Source: Candidatus Zixiibacteriota bacterium
Lineage (GTDB): Bacteria; Zixibacteria; MSB-5A5; GN15; FEB-12
Direction of reading: 5' to 3'
DNA: 5,261 bases
NCBI GenBank assembly: GCA_030619345.1
Contig: JAUXBO010000196.1
Span: 1 to 5,261 of the forward strand
Shown here: piece by piece, positions 1-5,261 of the stretch
Numbering within the stretch: position 1 is the stretch's first letter
Layout of the letters: each line of letters opens with the position of its first letter
The notes under the pieces: generated by a model
Told to the model about the DNA's origin: nothing
Database searches by the model: none
The model's input: only the letters and a program-made list of their open reading frames with translations
Translations under genes and position numbers: made by a program

Positions 1-99
1 AATTTCATCGACACGCTTTATATGAGTGTGGCCATTTTTGACAATGCCGACAAAAAGCACGCCTACACGATGCGTCCGATCAGGTTGATTTTTGAGTGA
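1..99 (+). CDS. C-terminal end of an unidentified protein (partial)
   Basis: Frame 1 is open from the window edge for 32 codons and ends at TGA 97-99. The other two forward frames close early, at about 23 and 39. The visible tail contains DNADKKHAYT and ends RPIRLIFE. Codon choice (many GAC, GCC, ATC, ACG codons) resembles that of the exporter genes downstream, which supports real coding. The fragment is mixed charged and hydrophobic, with no membrane segment or motif I can assign to a family, so I give no function. It lies 319 nt before the adaptor gene, so it is probably a separate transcription unit. A 32-codon opening could also occur by chance, hence the moderate confidence. Confidence 0.55.
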   Translation, partial: NFIDTLYMSVAIFDNADKKHAYTMRPIRLIFE

Positions 100-418
100 T
101 GCCAGCAGACTTCGACGTTAGGTGTTGATTCTCATTATCGGTCGGGTTGCGAATAACTGATCACCAATCACAATACTTGATTCTAAAGAAATCTGGCTCC
201 GAACCCGGGCGACATAAAGCCGCTCTCTACGCGGGATCAGTCCTATTTCGCAGAGGGGTTAGGCTTAACTGTTTTGAGTATGTCGGAGGGTCTTCGTCCC
301 AATTGCACTCCCGATGGGTATTATCAAAAGGTAAACGGATTGGTGTGAAACATAGTATGCCGTATTGCGTATCTAAATGCAGTCAGACAATAATGCATAT
401 AGGTGCGGGAGAGTTCGT
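100..418. other. Intergenic stretch with no convincing gene
   Basis: This gap between the left-hand gene fragment and the adaptor shows no clear terminator hairpin with a T-run, no tRNA-like fold and no well-spaced -35/-10 pair. An open frame from a TTG at 147 runs through most of it and overlaps the adaptor start. It has no Shine-Dalgarno site, and its predicted protein has no recognisable domain or plausible composition, so I do not call it a gene. The promoter of the exporter operon must lie here or further upstream, but I cannot place it. A long 5' leader is possible. Confidence 0.5.
407..413 (+). promoter_or_regulatory. Ribosome binding site that sets the adaptor start at 419
   Basis: GGGAGAG lies 5 nt before ATG 419. 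The same frame is open from an upstream ATG at 377, which would add 14 mostly polar residues ahead of the membrane anchor. That ATG has no purine-rich site before it. A start at 419 also puts two lysines just before the hydrophobic segment, as expected for an inner-membrane anchor. Confidence 0.75.
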
Positions 419-1513
419 ATGGTAAAGAAGATTCTGGCAATCGGGTCGATTGTCACGGTAGTAGGTTTGGTGCTTTTTTTCGCGATTGATGGTTCCGCCA
501 AGAAAGATGATGCTCTCAAGACAATCACGGTTGAGCGTGGATCAATCATAGATAAAGCCCTGGCCGTTGGACGGATTGAACCGAAGATGGAGATCGAGGT
601 GAAATCCAAGATTCCCGGCATAGTCCGCAAGATCTATGTTGAAATCGGTGACTGTGTCAAAGCTGGTGATCCGCTGCTGGATGTGGCGCCCGATCCTACC
701 CCGCTGGAATTTGCGGAATCCAAACGGCAGGTAGAAATCTACCAGGTTATTTTCGATAACGCCAAGCGCGAGAAGGATAGAGCCCAGACGTTGGTGGACA
801 AGAAATTGATCTCGACGCAGGAATTTGAAGATAAAGCGGCCAGCTATGATGAGGCGGAACTCAGGCTGAAGTTGAGCACGGAGAAGCTGGCTCTGATTCA
901 ATCGGGAAAAACGAGAATCGCTGATATCGACATTGACAATGTAATCAGGTCACCGATCAGTGGAATGGTGCTTTCACAGTTAGTCGAAGAGGGTGACCCG
1001 GTGGTTCCGCTAACATCCTATCAGGCCGGTACCGAGCTTATGACTCTGGCACAGATGGACAATCTGGTTTTCAAGGGGAATGTTGATGAGATAGATGTCG
1101 GTAAGCTTACTGAGAATATACCGGCCGAGATAGAGATTGGCGCTTTGACTGATTCTAGGATTTCCGGTACGCTGACAAAGATTTCACCGAAGGCTCATAA
1201 AGAAGAGGGCTCGACATTGTTTGGAGTTGAGATTCATATCGACTCAGTCGGCGGCACTCTTCTTCGGGCTGGATACTCGGCCAACGCCGATATTATTATC
1301 ACCAAAAAGGAAGACATTCTTCTGATACCGGAACGTCTGGTGACAATTACTGACTCGGTGTCCAGCGTGGAAGTTCAGGATAGTTTGGGCGTAATTATGA
1401 CGATTGAAATTCAGACCGGTCTTTCGGATGGTATCAATATTGAAGTTACCGAGGGACTTGAGGAAGGTATGCTGGTGGTAGAGCGTCCTCCAAAGGAGAT
1501 AACGGCCGACTAA
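419..1513 (+). CDS. MacA-like periplasmic adaptor (membrane fusion protein, HlyD/RND-type) of an ABC exporter
   Basis: The product has 364 residues from ATG 419, a usual length for MacA/YknX-type adaptors. It links an inner-membrane ABC permease to an outer-membrane channel. Residues 1-4 are MVKK, followed by a hydrophobic anchor at about 5-23. There is no lipobox cysteine, so it is held by a transmembrane helix. The first lipoyl half is about 57-91 (SKIPGIVRKIYVEIGD) and the second about 172-195 (RSPISGMVLSQLVEEGDPV). Between them lies a helical hairpin at about 96-163, rich in Lys, Glu and Ala, with its tip near 121-136. A beta-barrel domain follows (about 204-295), then a membrane-proximal domain (about 296-360). 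R121, L125 and S132 have the R-x3-L-x6-S spacing of the TolC-contact motif known from AcrA, so I infer a TolC-like partner, which is not encoded in this window. The first permease gene starts 17 nt downstream. The family is firm; the substrate is unknown. Confidence 0.94.
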   Translation: MVKKILAIGSIVTVVGLVLFFAIDGSAKKDDALKTITVERGSIIDKALAVGRIEPKMEIEVKSKIPGIVRKIYVEIGDCVKAGDPLLDVAPDPTPLEFAESKRQVEIYQVIFDNAKREKDRAQTLVDKKLISTQEFEDKAASYDEAELRLKLSTEKLALIQSGKTRIADIDIDNVIRSPISGMVLSQLVEEGDPVVPLTSYQAGTELMTLAQMDNLVFKGNVDEIDVGKLTENIPAEIEIGALTDSRISGTLTKISPKAHKEEGSTLFGVEIHIDSVGGTLLRAGYSANADIIITKKEDILLIPERLVTITDSVSSVEVQDSLGVIMTIEIQTGLSDGINIEVTEGLEEGMLVVERPPKEITAD

Positions 1514-1530
1514 ACGGCTCGTAATCAGCC

Positions 1531-2766
1531 ATGATTCCTCTGATGACCATCAAGCAGTTCTTCAATGATCTGCGTCGCCAGAAACTCCGCTCAGCATTGA
1601 CGATGTTTGGAATTTTCTGGGGGACTTGTTCGATCGTGCTATTGTTCGCGTTCGGTCAGGGTATTACCGAATCACAGATCAAAGCGCAACGCGGTCTGGG
1701 TGACAATATCGCCATTATCTGGCCGGGTGTAACTTCCAAAGAGTTTCGAGGACTGCCGACCGGGCGGCGCATCCGCTTCACTGAAGATGACGCTCGTTTG
1801 ATTAGATCCAAATCGACTACCCTCAAAGGGATTTCACCTGAGTACCGGGGGTGGAATGTAAACCTTCGCTACAAGAAACAGAATACCTTGCGTTCGGTCT
1901 CCGGAGTATGGCCCGAGTTTACCGACTTGCGGAATGTGATTCCTGCAGTCGGGTCACGGTTTATCAATCAGAGAGATATGGATGAGAAACGACGGGTTAT
2001 CTTTCTCGGCAATAAGCTGGCCGAGGACCTCTTTGAACAGGAAGAAGCAATCGGCGAATCGATTCTCTTTAATGGCACTCCTTTCACCGTGATTGGTGTG
2101 ATGAAAGAAAAAAAACAGAATTCATCATACAATGGCCGCGATAATCGCAACGCCTTTATTCCTTCAACAACTTTCAAAGCAATGTTCTCCCGCCGATATG
2201 TAAACGTCATGATCATTCAGGCGCACCCTACTGCCTCTATGGAAGCTACCAAAAATGAGGTGTACGAAATCATGGGTGAGAGATACAAATTTGATCCGTC
2301 CGATAAAGAGGCTTTTTCAATTTGGGATACGACCAAAGGGATAGCGTTTCTCAAGACGTTTTTTATGGCCTTTCAATATTTTCTTTTTGGTATTGGTGTC
2401 GCGACTCTCATAACCGGTGGGATAGGCGTTTCCAATATTATGAACGTAGTGTTGGAGGAACGCACGAAGGAAATTGGGATCAAAATGGCGCTAGGTGCCA
2501 AAAAGCAGATGATACTTCTTCAGTTCGTGCTGGAGACTCTCTTGATTACAGCAGTGGGCGGCATACTCGGGTTCGTCTTCGCGCACGCATTGATTCAAGT
2601 ATTTCCGTATTTTGAGTTGGAAGAATTTATTGGCACGCCAAGGATCAATATGTTGGGCAGCATTATGGTCGTCGTCGTTCTCGGGCTGGTCGGGCTGGCC
2701 TCCGGATACTTCCCTGCTCGACGGGCGGCCAATTTGCAACCGGTACAGGCGTTGAAATTATTCTAG
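1531..2766 (+). CDS. MacB/FtsX-type ABC transporter permease, first of a tandem pair
   Basis: The product has 411 residues. It matches the permease half of MacB without the fused N-terminal ATPase. A cytoplasmic lead (FNDLRRQKLRSALT) precedes TM1 at about 22-43. A large periplasmic domain (MacB_PCD type) spans about 44-275. TM2 is about 280-303, TM3 about 328-352 and TM4 about 373-394. Between TM2 and TM3 is the family hallmark GVSNIMNVVLEERTKEIGIK, then MALGAKK; this cytoplasmic stretch couples to the ATPase. The C-terminus PARRAANLQPVQALKLF is typical of the family. The periplasmic domain contains MGERYKFDP (248-256) and IWDT (264-267), both echoed in the next gene. No good Shine-Dalgarno site precedes ATG 1531 or the alternative ATG 1543 (MTIKQFF), so translation may depend on ribosomes finishing the adaptor gene 17 nt upstream. 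It probably pairs with the second permease and is driven by the ATPase at 4044. Confidence 0.95.
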   Translation: MIPLMTIKQFFNDLRRQKLRSALTMFGIFWGTCSIVLLFAFGQGITESQIKAQRGLGDNIAIIWPGVTSKEFRGLPTGRRIRFTEDDARLIRSKSTTLKGISPEYRGWNVNLRYKKQNTLRSVSGVWPEFTDLRNVIPAVGSRFINQRDMDEKRRVIFLGNKLAEDLFEQEEAIGESILFNGTPFTVIGVMKEKKQNSSYNGRDNRNAFIPSTTFKAMFSRRYVNVMIIQAHPTASMEATKNEVYEIMGERYKFDPSDKEAFSIWDTTKGIAFLKTFFMAFQYFLFGIGVATLITGGIGVSNIMNVVLEERTKEIGIKMALGAKKQMILLQFVLETLLITAVGGILGFVFAHALIQVFPYFELEEFIGTPRINMLGSIMVVVVLGLVGLASGYFPARRAANLQPVQALKLF

Positions 2767-2775
2767 GGGAGAGTC

Positions 2776-4023
2776 ATGAAGATATCGATTATCTACAACG
2801 TCTTTATCCGAGATTTTAGAAAACAGAAAAAACGCATAACACTTACATTGGTGGCGTTGGTGTGGGGAACAATATCGATTATGCTCCTGCTCGGATTTGG
2901 CGAAGGACTCCATCAGCAGATGACTGTGAATGACAAAGGTCTCGGCGAGGGAATTGCCATTGTCTGGGGTGGGCAGACTTCGATACCGTACAAAGGGATG
3001 GGCAAGGGACGTCGTATTCGCCTTCATGTCGACGATATGGAGTATATCAAAGGGCGTATTCCGGAAGTCAAAGAGATCGGCGGTCAGTATGATCGGTGGG
3101 GCGTAAACCTCAAGTATGGTGATCAGGTTGTGTCGGAACATTGTGTTGGTCTGACGCCCAACTACGAGCACATGCGTAACCTGATCCCCGAACAGGGTGG
3201 ACGCATGATTAATAATCTGGATTTGAAACTGAAGCGCCGCGTTGTTTTTCTGGGCGACAACATTGCAAATCGTCTACTCGGCGAGGGAGATCCAGTCGGA
3301 GAGCAGATCCTGCTCAACTCGGTGCCGTTTACGATTATCGGTGTGATGATACCCAAACTGCAAAATTCAAGTTACGGCGGTATGGATGAAAACCAGGTCT
3401 CGATCCCGCTTACTACTTTCAAGGCGATTTTTGGTGATCTGTATCTGGACAATATCGTTTACCAGATTACCGATGTGAACCGCAATGAGGAGATCGAGAA
3501 GAAGCTATACGAAGTAATGGGTGAGCGGTACAAATTCGATCCGGAAGACGAGCGAGCCTTATCAGTATGGGATACAGTGGCGAGCAAAAAAGAGTTCGAC
3601 AACATCATGTTCGGCATTCAGATATTTATGGGGATAATCGGCGGGTTGACCCTGCTTATTGCCGGAGTCGGCGTGGCAAATATAATGTATGTTTCAATCA
3701 AAGAGCGCACGAGGGAGATCGGCATTAAGATGGCTATGGGGGCAAAGCGTTCGTATATCCTGACGCAGTTTCTTCTTGAGGCACTGCTGATAACTTTTGG
3801 AGGCGGAGTTCTGGGCATGGCTATAAGTTATATCCTCACCGAGGGATTCAAACGGATACCGATTGAGTCGGATGTATTGAATATGATGGGAAGGCCTACC
3901 ATTTCGATTGAGATCGGACTTCTGGTTATCGCCATCCTCAGCATTATGGGTGTCGTGGCGGGACTGTTCCCGGCGATGCGGGCATCGTCGGTCAACCCGG
4001 TGGAGTCTTTGCGCTATGAATAA
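2776..4023 (+). CDS. MacB/FtsX-type ABC transporter permease, second of a tandem pair
   Basis: The product has 415 residues and the same plan as its neighbour: cytoplasmic lead IRDFRKQKKRITLT, TM1 at about 22-43, periplasmic domain at about 44-275, then TM2 (about 279-303), TM3 (about 328-353) and TM4 (about 378-400). The coupling motif is GVANIMYVSIKERTREIGIK, then MAMGAKR. It ends PAMRASSVNPVESLRYE. It aligns with the first permease without gaps over residues 1-350, with about 155 identical positions by hand count (roughly 44%). It is therefore a diverged tandem duplicate rather than a recent copy. Shared blocks include GRRIR (78-82), RRV-FLG (154-160), QNSSY (196-200) and MGERYKFDP (248-256). 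GGGGAG overlapping the upstream TAG stop provides a strong ribosome site; the gap between the genes is 9 nt. The likely role is the second half of a heterodimeric permease. Two separate homodimers sharing one ATPase are possible but less simple. Confidence 0.95.
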   Translation: MKISIIYNVFIRDFRKQKKRITLTLVALVWGTISIMLLLGFGEGLHQQMTVNDKGLGEGIAIVWGGQTSIPYKGMGKGRRIRLHVDDMEYIKGRIPEVKEIGGQYDRWGVNLKYGDQVVSEHCVGLTPNYEHMRNLIPEQGGRMINNLDLKLKRRVVFLGDNIANRLLGEGDPVGEQILLNSVPFTIIGVMIPKLQNSSYGGMDENQVSIPLTTFKAIFGDLYLDNIVYQITDVNRNEEIEKKLYEVMGERYKFDPEDERALSVWDTVASKKEFDNIMFGIQIFMGIIGGLTLLIAGVGVANIMYVSIKERTREIGIKMAMGAKRSYILTQFLLEALLITFGGGVLGMAISYILTEGFKRIPIESDVLNMMGRPTISIEIGLLVIAILSIMGVVAGLFPAMRASSVNPVESLRYE

Positions 4024-4043
4024 TTGTATGGGAGCGGTTTGTT

Positions 4044-4724
4044 ATGATTAAAATGAAGCAGGTCGTCAAGAAATATACTACCGGCAAAGTGGAATTCACG
4101 GCGCTCAAAGGAATTGATCTCCATATCCGTAAGGGGGAACTGTCAGCGGTGATGGGTCCTTCCGGTTCGGGCAAATCCACCCTTATGAATATTATCGGAT
4201 GCCTTGATGTGCCGTCATCGGGTGCTTACACCCTGGAAGGCAGAGATGTTGGTCAGTTGACTTCAAACGATCTGGCCGAGATTCGGAATAAGAAAATTGG
4301 CTTTGTCTTCCAGGCTTTTAATCTGTTGCCGTATGCCACAGCTTATGAAAATGTTGAGATCCCCCTTCTGTTTGCCGGAGCAAAAGCCAAACAGCGCAAA
4401 GAGCGAGTAATGGAATTGCTGTCGCGAGTAGGCCTGGCCGACAAAGTAGCCAACCGTCCGACCGAGATGTCCGGCGGGGAGATGCAAAGGGTGGCGATAG
4501 CGCGAGCGCTGGCCAATGAGCCGGACGTTATCCTTGCCGACGAACCAACCGGCAACCTGGACAGCCAATCCGGCGGCGAGATCGTGAAGCTGTTTCACGA
4601 GCTCTGGGAATCCGGCAAGACAATAATAATAATTACTCATGACAGCAATATTGCCGGGACTGCGGAACGAATCATTAAGTTAAAAGACGGCATGATCGAA
4701 TCAAACGGCACCAGGCCACAGTAG
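4044..4724 (+). CDS. ABC transporter ATP-binding protein, MacB/LolD/FtsE type
   Basis: The product is a complete 226-residue nucleotide-binding subunit that powers the two permeases from the cytoplasmic side. All expected motifs are present: an aromatic A-loop residue Y11, Walker A GPSGSGKST (38-46), Q-loop Q90 in FVFQAFNLLPYATAYENV, ABC signature SGGEMQR (143-149), Walker B VILADE (162-167) with catalytic E167, D-loop NLDS (171-174), and switch histidine H199 in ITHD. The signature is preceded by M rather than the usual L, a mild variation. The FQ-FNLLP and TALKGIDL wording places it in the MacB/LolD/YknY group, which pairs with FtsX-fold permeases. Nothing suggests loss of activity. GGGAG at 4030-4034 lies 9 nt before the ATG, and the gene starts 20 nt after the second permease, as the last gene of the operon. 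Here the ATPase is a separate protein, unlike in E. coli MacB, where it is fused to the permease. Confidence 0.97.
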   Translation: MIKMKQVVKKYTTGKVEFTALKGIDLHIRKGELSAVMGPSGSGKSTLMNIIGCLDVPSSGAYTLEGRDVGQLTSNDLAEIRNKKIGFVFQAFNLLPYATAYENVEIPLLFAGAKAKQRKERVMELLSRVGLADKVANRPTEMSGGEMQRVAIARALANEPDVILADEPTGNLDSQSGGEIVKLFHELWESGKTIIIITHDSNIAGTAERIIKLKDGMIESNGTRPQ

Positions 4725-4765
4725 GCGGCGATACCACCCATGAGATTGCGTCAATGAGTTGTAAA

Positions 4766-4782
4766 CCCACCCGTTGGGTGGG
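4766..4782 (+). terminator. GC-rich hairpin after the operon, possible transcription end
   Basis: CCCACCC (4766-4772) and GGGTGGG (4776-4782) form a perfect 7-bp stem over a GTT loop, 41 nt after the ATPase stop. There is no T-run after it, so it does not qualify as a standard intrinsic terminator. It could instead protect the 3' end of the mRNA, or be one unit of a repeat together with the next hairpin. Confidence 0.35.
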
Positions 4783-4788
4783 GTACCA

Positions 4789-4811
4789 GTCAAACGGGCA
4801 GAGCGTTTGAC
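4789..4811. repeat. Perfect inverted repeat, 8-bp arms
   Basis: GTCAAACG (4789-4796) is exactly complementary to CGTTTGAC (4804-4811), with the 7-nt spacer GGCAGAG. It starts 6 nt after the preceding GC-rich hairpin, so the two may be one REP-like unit. It has no downstream T-run. Copies elsewhere in the genome would confirm a dispersed repeat, but none is visible in this window. Confidence 0.6.
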
Positions 4812-4828
4812 CTACTATCTGAATTGTC

Positions 4829-4924
4829 GGGACCCCTTCAACAGGCTCAAGGTGACTTAGCGCCTAGACAGAAGTTTCTGCAGGCCAGGAGGCCTGCCTG
4901 TCCTGAGCTTGTCTAAGGGTCTCC
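4829..4924. repeat. Long imperfect inverted repeat, dispersed-repeat-like
   Basis: The left arm (4829-4856, containing ACAGGCTCAAGG) and the right arm (4898-4924, containing CCTGAGCTTGTC) are imperfect reverse complements. With two small gaps, the shared blocks are GG, GACCC, TT, ACA and GCTCA. The core resembles the CTTCGACAAGCTCAGG-type intergenic repeat that I recall from many environmental bacterial genomes; this is from memory, not a search. A smaller perfect hairpin sits inside, nearer the right arm. The arm divergence suggests an old or decayed copy. Confidence 0.55.
4880..4897. repeat. Perfect 7-bp hairpin inside the long inverted repeat
   Basis: GCAGGCC (4880-4886) and GGCCTGC (4891-4897) pair perfectly around the loop AGGA. 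It directly abuts the right arm of the long inverted repeat, so the whole could fold as a long arm pairing with this stem as an inner branch. I see no T-run and no coding content. Confidence 0.6.
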
Positions 4925-4930
4925 TGAGAA

Positions 4931-4948
4931 TCAACTAAGAATAGTTGA
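4931..4948. promoter_or_regulatory. Palindrome overlapping a TTGACA box
   Basis: TCAACTA (4931-4937) and TAGTTGA (4942-4948) are perfect 7-nt inverted arms around AGAA. The right arm runs into TTGACA (4945-4950), the best -35-like box in the region. A DNA-binding repressor or activator site is a reasonable reading, but the palindrome could also be the last element of the repeat cluster. Confidence 0.35.
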
Positions 4949-4976
4949 CAAACAACTCACTATTTGCCACTATTAT
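4945..4976 (+). promoter_or_regulatory. Candidate promoter for the small membrane-protein gene
   Basis: TTGACA (4945-4950) is a perfect consensus -35 box. The best -10-like hexamer, TATTAT (4971-4976), follows after 20 nt, longer than the usual 16-18, so the pairing is doubtful. The region is AT-rich and lies 32 nt before the ATG. A small palindrome, ACTAT-TATG-ATAGT (4969-4982), covers the -10 region and may be an operator. Confidence 0.35.
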
Positions 4977-4997
4977 GATAGTATATATTCACACAAA

Positions 4998-5003
4998 GGG
5001 GAG
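4998..5003 (+). promoter_or_regulatory. Ribosome binding site for the gene at 5009
   Basis: GGGGAG lies 5 nt before ATG 5009. It is of the same type as the sites before the adaptor and the second permease, which supports this start and the reality of the truncated gene. Confidence 0.75.
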
Positions 5004-5008
5004 AACAA

Positions 5009-5261
5009 ATGACAAAGAACCAGATGATTGGACTAGTGGGCGTGGGGCTGTTGATCATTGGAGTCTTTCTGCCGATTGTAAGTGTGCCCGTCCTTGGTGA
5101 CATCAATTATTTCCAGAACGGGAAGGGAGATGGTGTTATAATTCTCTTGTTAGCCGCGATTTCTTTTTTCTTAATTCTCACTAATCGACTGCAAGGACTT
5201 TATTTCACAAGCTCAGCCTCTCTTGGACTATTAATTTATACTTGTCTTACGTTTAGATCGA
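5009..5261 (+). CDS. Small multi-span membrane protein of unknown function (partial, N-terminal 84 residues)
   Basis: The reading frame begins at ATG 5009 after a strong ribosome site and stays open to the window end without a stop. It begins MTKNQMIGLVGVGLLIIGVF. A hydrophobic helix covers about 7-29 and a second about 42-58 (GVIILLLAAISFFLILT). A third probably begins near 70 (ASLGLLIYTCL). The first and second are joined by a short polar loop, DINYFQNGKGDG (31-42). The FLPIVSVP...NYFQNGKGDG pattern resembles small uncharacterised bacterial membrane proteins I have seen, but I cannot tie it to a named family. Codons are more AT-rich than in the exporter genes. The repeat cluster and the possible own promoter suggest it is not part of the exporter operon. 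Function is not assigned. Confidence 0.8.
   Translation, partial: MTKNQMIGLVGVGLLIIGVFLPIVSVPVLGDINYFQNGKGDGVIILLLAAISFFLILTNRLQGLYFTSSASLGLLIYTCLTFRS

Larger units (their letters stand above)
4725..5008. other. Intergenic region with clustered inverted repeats and a possible promoter
   Basis: The 284 nt between the ATPase and the next gene contain no open frame worth calling. From left to right they hold a GC-rich hairpin (4766-4782), an 8-bp-stem hairpin (4789-4811), a long imperfect inverted repeat (4829-4924) with a small perfect hairpin near its centre, then an AT-rich stretch with two short palindromes, a TTGACA box and the ribosome site of the next gene. The left part probably marks the end of the exporter transcript and the right part the start of a new one. 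Confidence 0.7.

Noticed and set aside
377..418. Upstream in-frame ATG that would lengthen the adaptor by 14 residues
   Set aside because: No Shine-Dalgarno site precedes it. ATG 419 has GGGAGAG at 5 nt and puts lysines directly before the membrane anchor.
147..425. 92-codon open frame starting at TTG and overlapping the adaptor start
   Set aside because: It has no ribosome site and a rare start codon, its predicted protein has no domain and an odd composition, and it overlaps the well-supported adaptor start in another frame.
542..901. 119-codon open frame on the - strand within the adaptor gene
   Set aside because: It is a shadow of the adaptor coding sequence, with no ribosome site and no recognisable domain.
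2758..3171. 137-codon open frame on the - strand over the start of the second permease
   Set aside because: It lies antisense to a clearly homologous permease, its protein looks like out-of-frame translation, and no promoter or ribosome site supports it.
4263..4640. 125-codon open frame on the - strand within the ATPase gene
   Set aside because: The + strand carries every ABC ATPase motif across this interval, so the reverse frame is incidental.
4829..4924. Insertion sequence or CRISPR reading of the repeat block
   Set aside because: There is no transposase frame, no target-site duplication I can define, and no evenly spaced direct repeats; the elements are inverted repeats of different sequence.
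4959..4966. Bacteroidetes-type -7 promoter motif (TAnnTTTG) near CACTATTTG
   Set aside because: TTTG is present, but the two bases that should be TA, four before it, are AC, so the motif is not met.

Overview
The window holds one complete four-gene operon for a tripartite, MacAB-like ABC exporter, all on the + strand. It is flanked by the tail of an unidentified gene on the left and the first part of a small membrane-protein gene on the right. The adaptor has a TolC-type contact motif, so the host should be a Gram-negative (two-membrane) bacterium. Base composition is moderate (about half G+C by eye), and Shine-Dalgarno sites of the GGGAG/GGGGAG type precede most genes. I cannot name the organism. 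The split layout (separate ATPase, two separate FtsX-type permeases) and the dispersed-looking hairpin repeats would fit an environmental lineage outside the Proteobacteria, but that is only an impression.

Layout: 1-99 is the 3' end of a coding region. 100-418 is a gap of about 320 nt with no convincing gene, terminator or promoter. 419-1513 encodes a membrane-anchored periplasmic adaptor (membrane fusion protein). 1531-2766 and 2776-4023 encode two paralogous MacB/FtsX-type permeases that lack their own ATPase domain. 4044-4724 encodes the MacB/LolD-type ATPase. The gaps between these four genes are 17, 9 and 20 nt, so they are almost surely co-transcribed. 4725-5008 is an intergenic region packed with inverted repeats, then a possible promoter. 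5009-5261 starts a small multi-span membrane protein cut by the window end.

How they work together: the ATPase probably binds the cytoplasmic faces of a permease pair, most simply a heterodimer of the two paralogues. The large periplasmic domains of the permeases engage the adaptor, which would link to a TolC-like outer-membrane channel encoded elsewhere. This is a mechanotransmission-type exporter. The substrate cannot be told from the sequence; drugs, peptides, lipids or lipoproteins are all possible. The system belongs to a known superfamily. The least ordinary parts are the duplicated, colinear permease pair and the composite repeat block after the operon. I found no convincing evidence of a wholly new system here.
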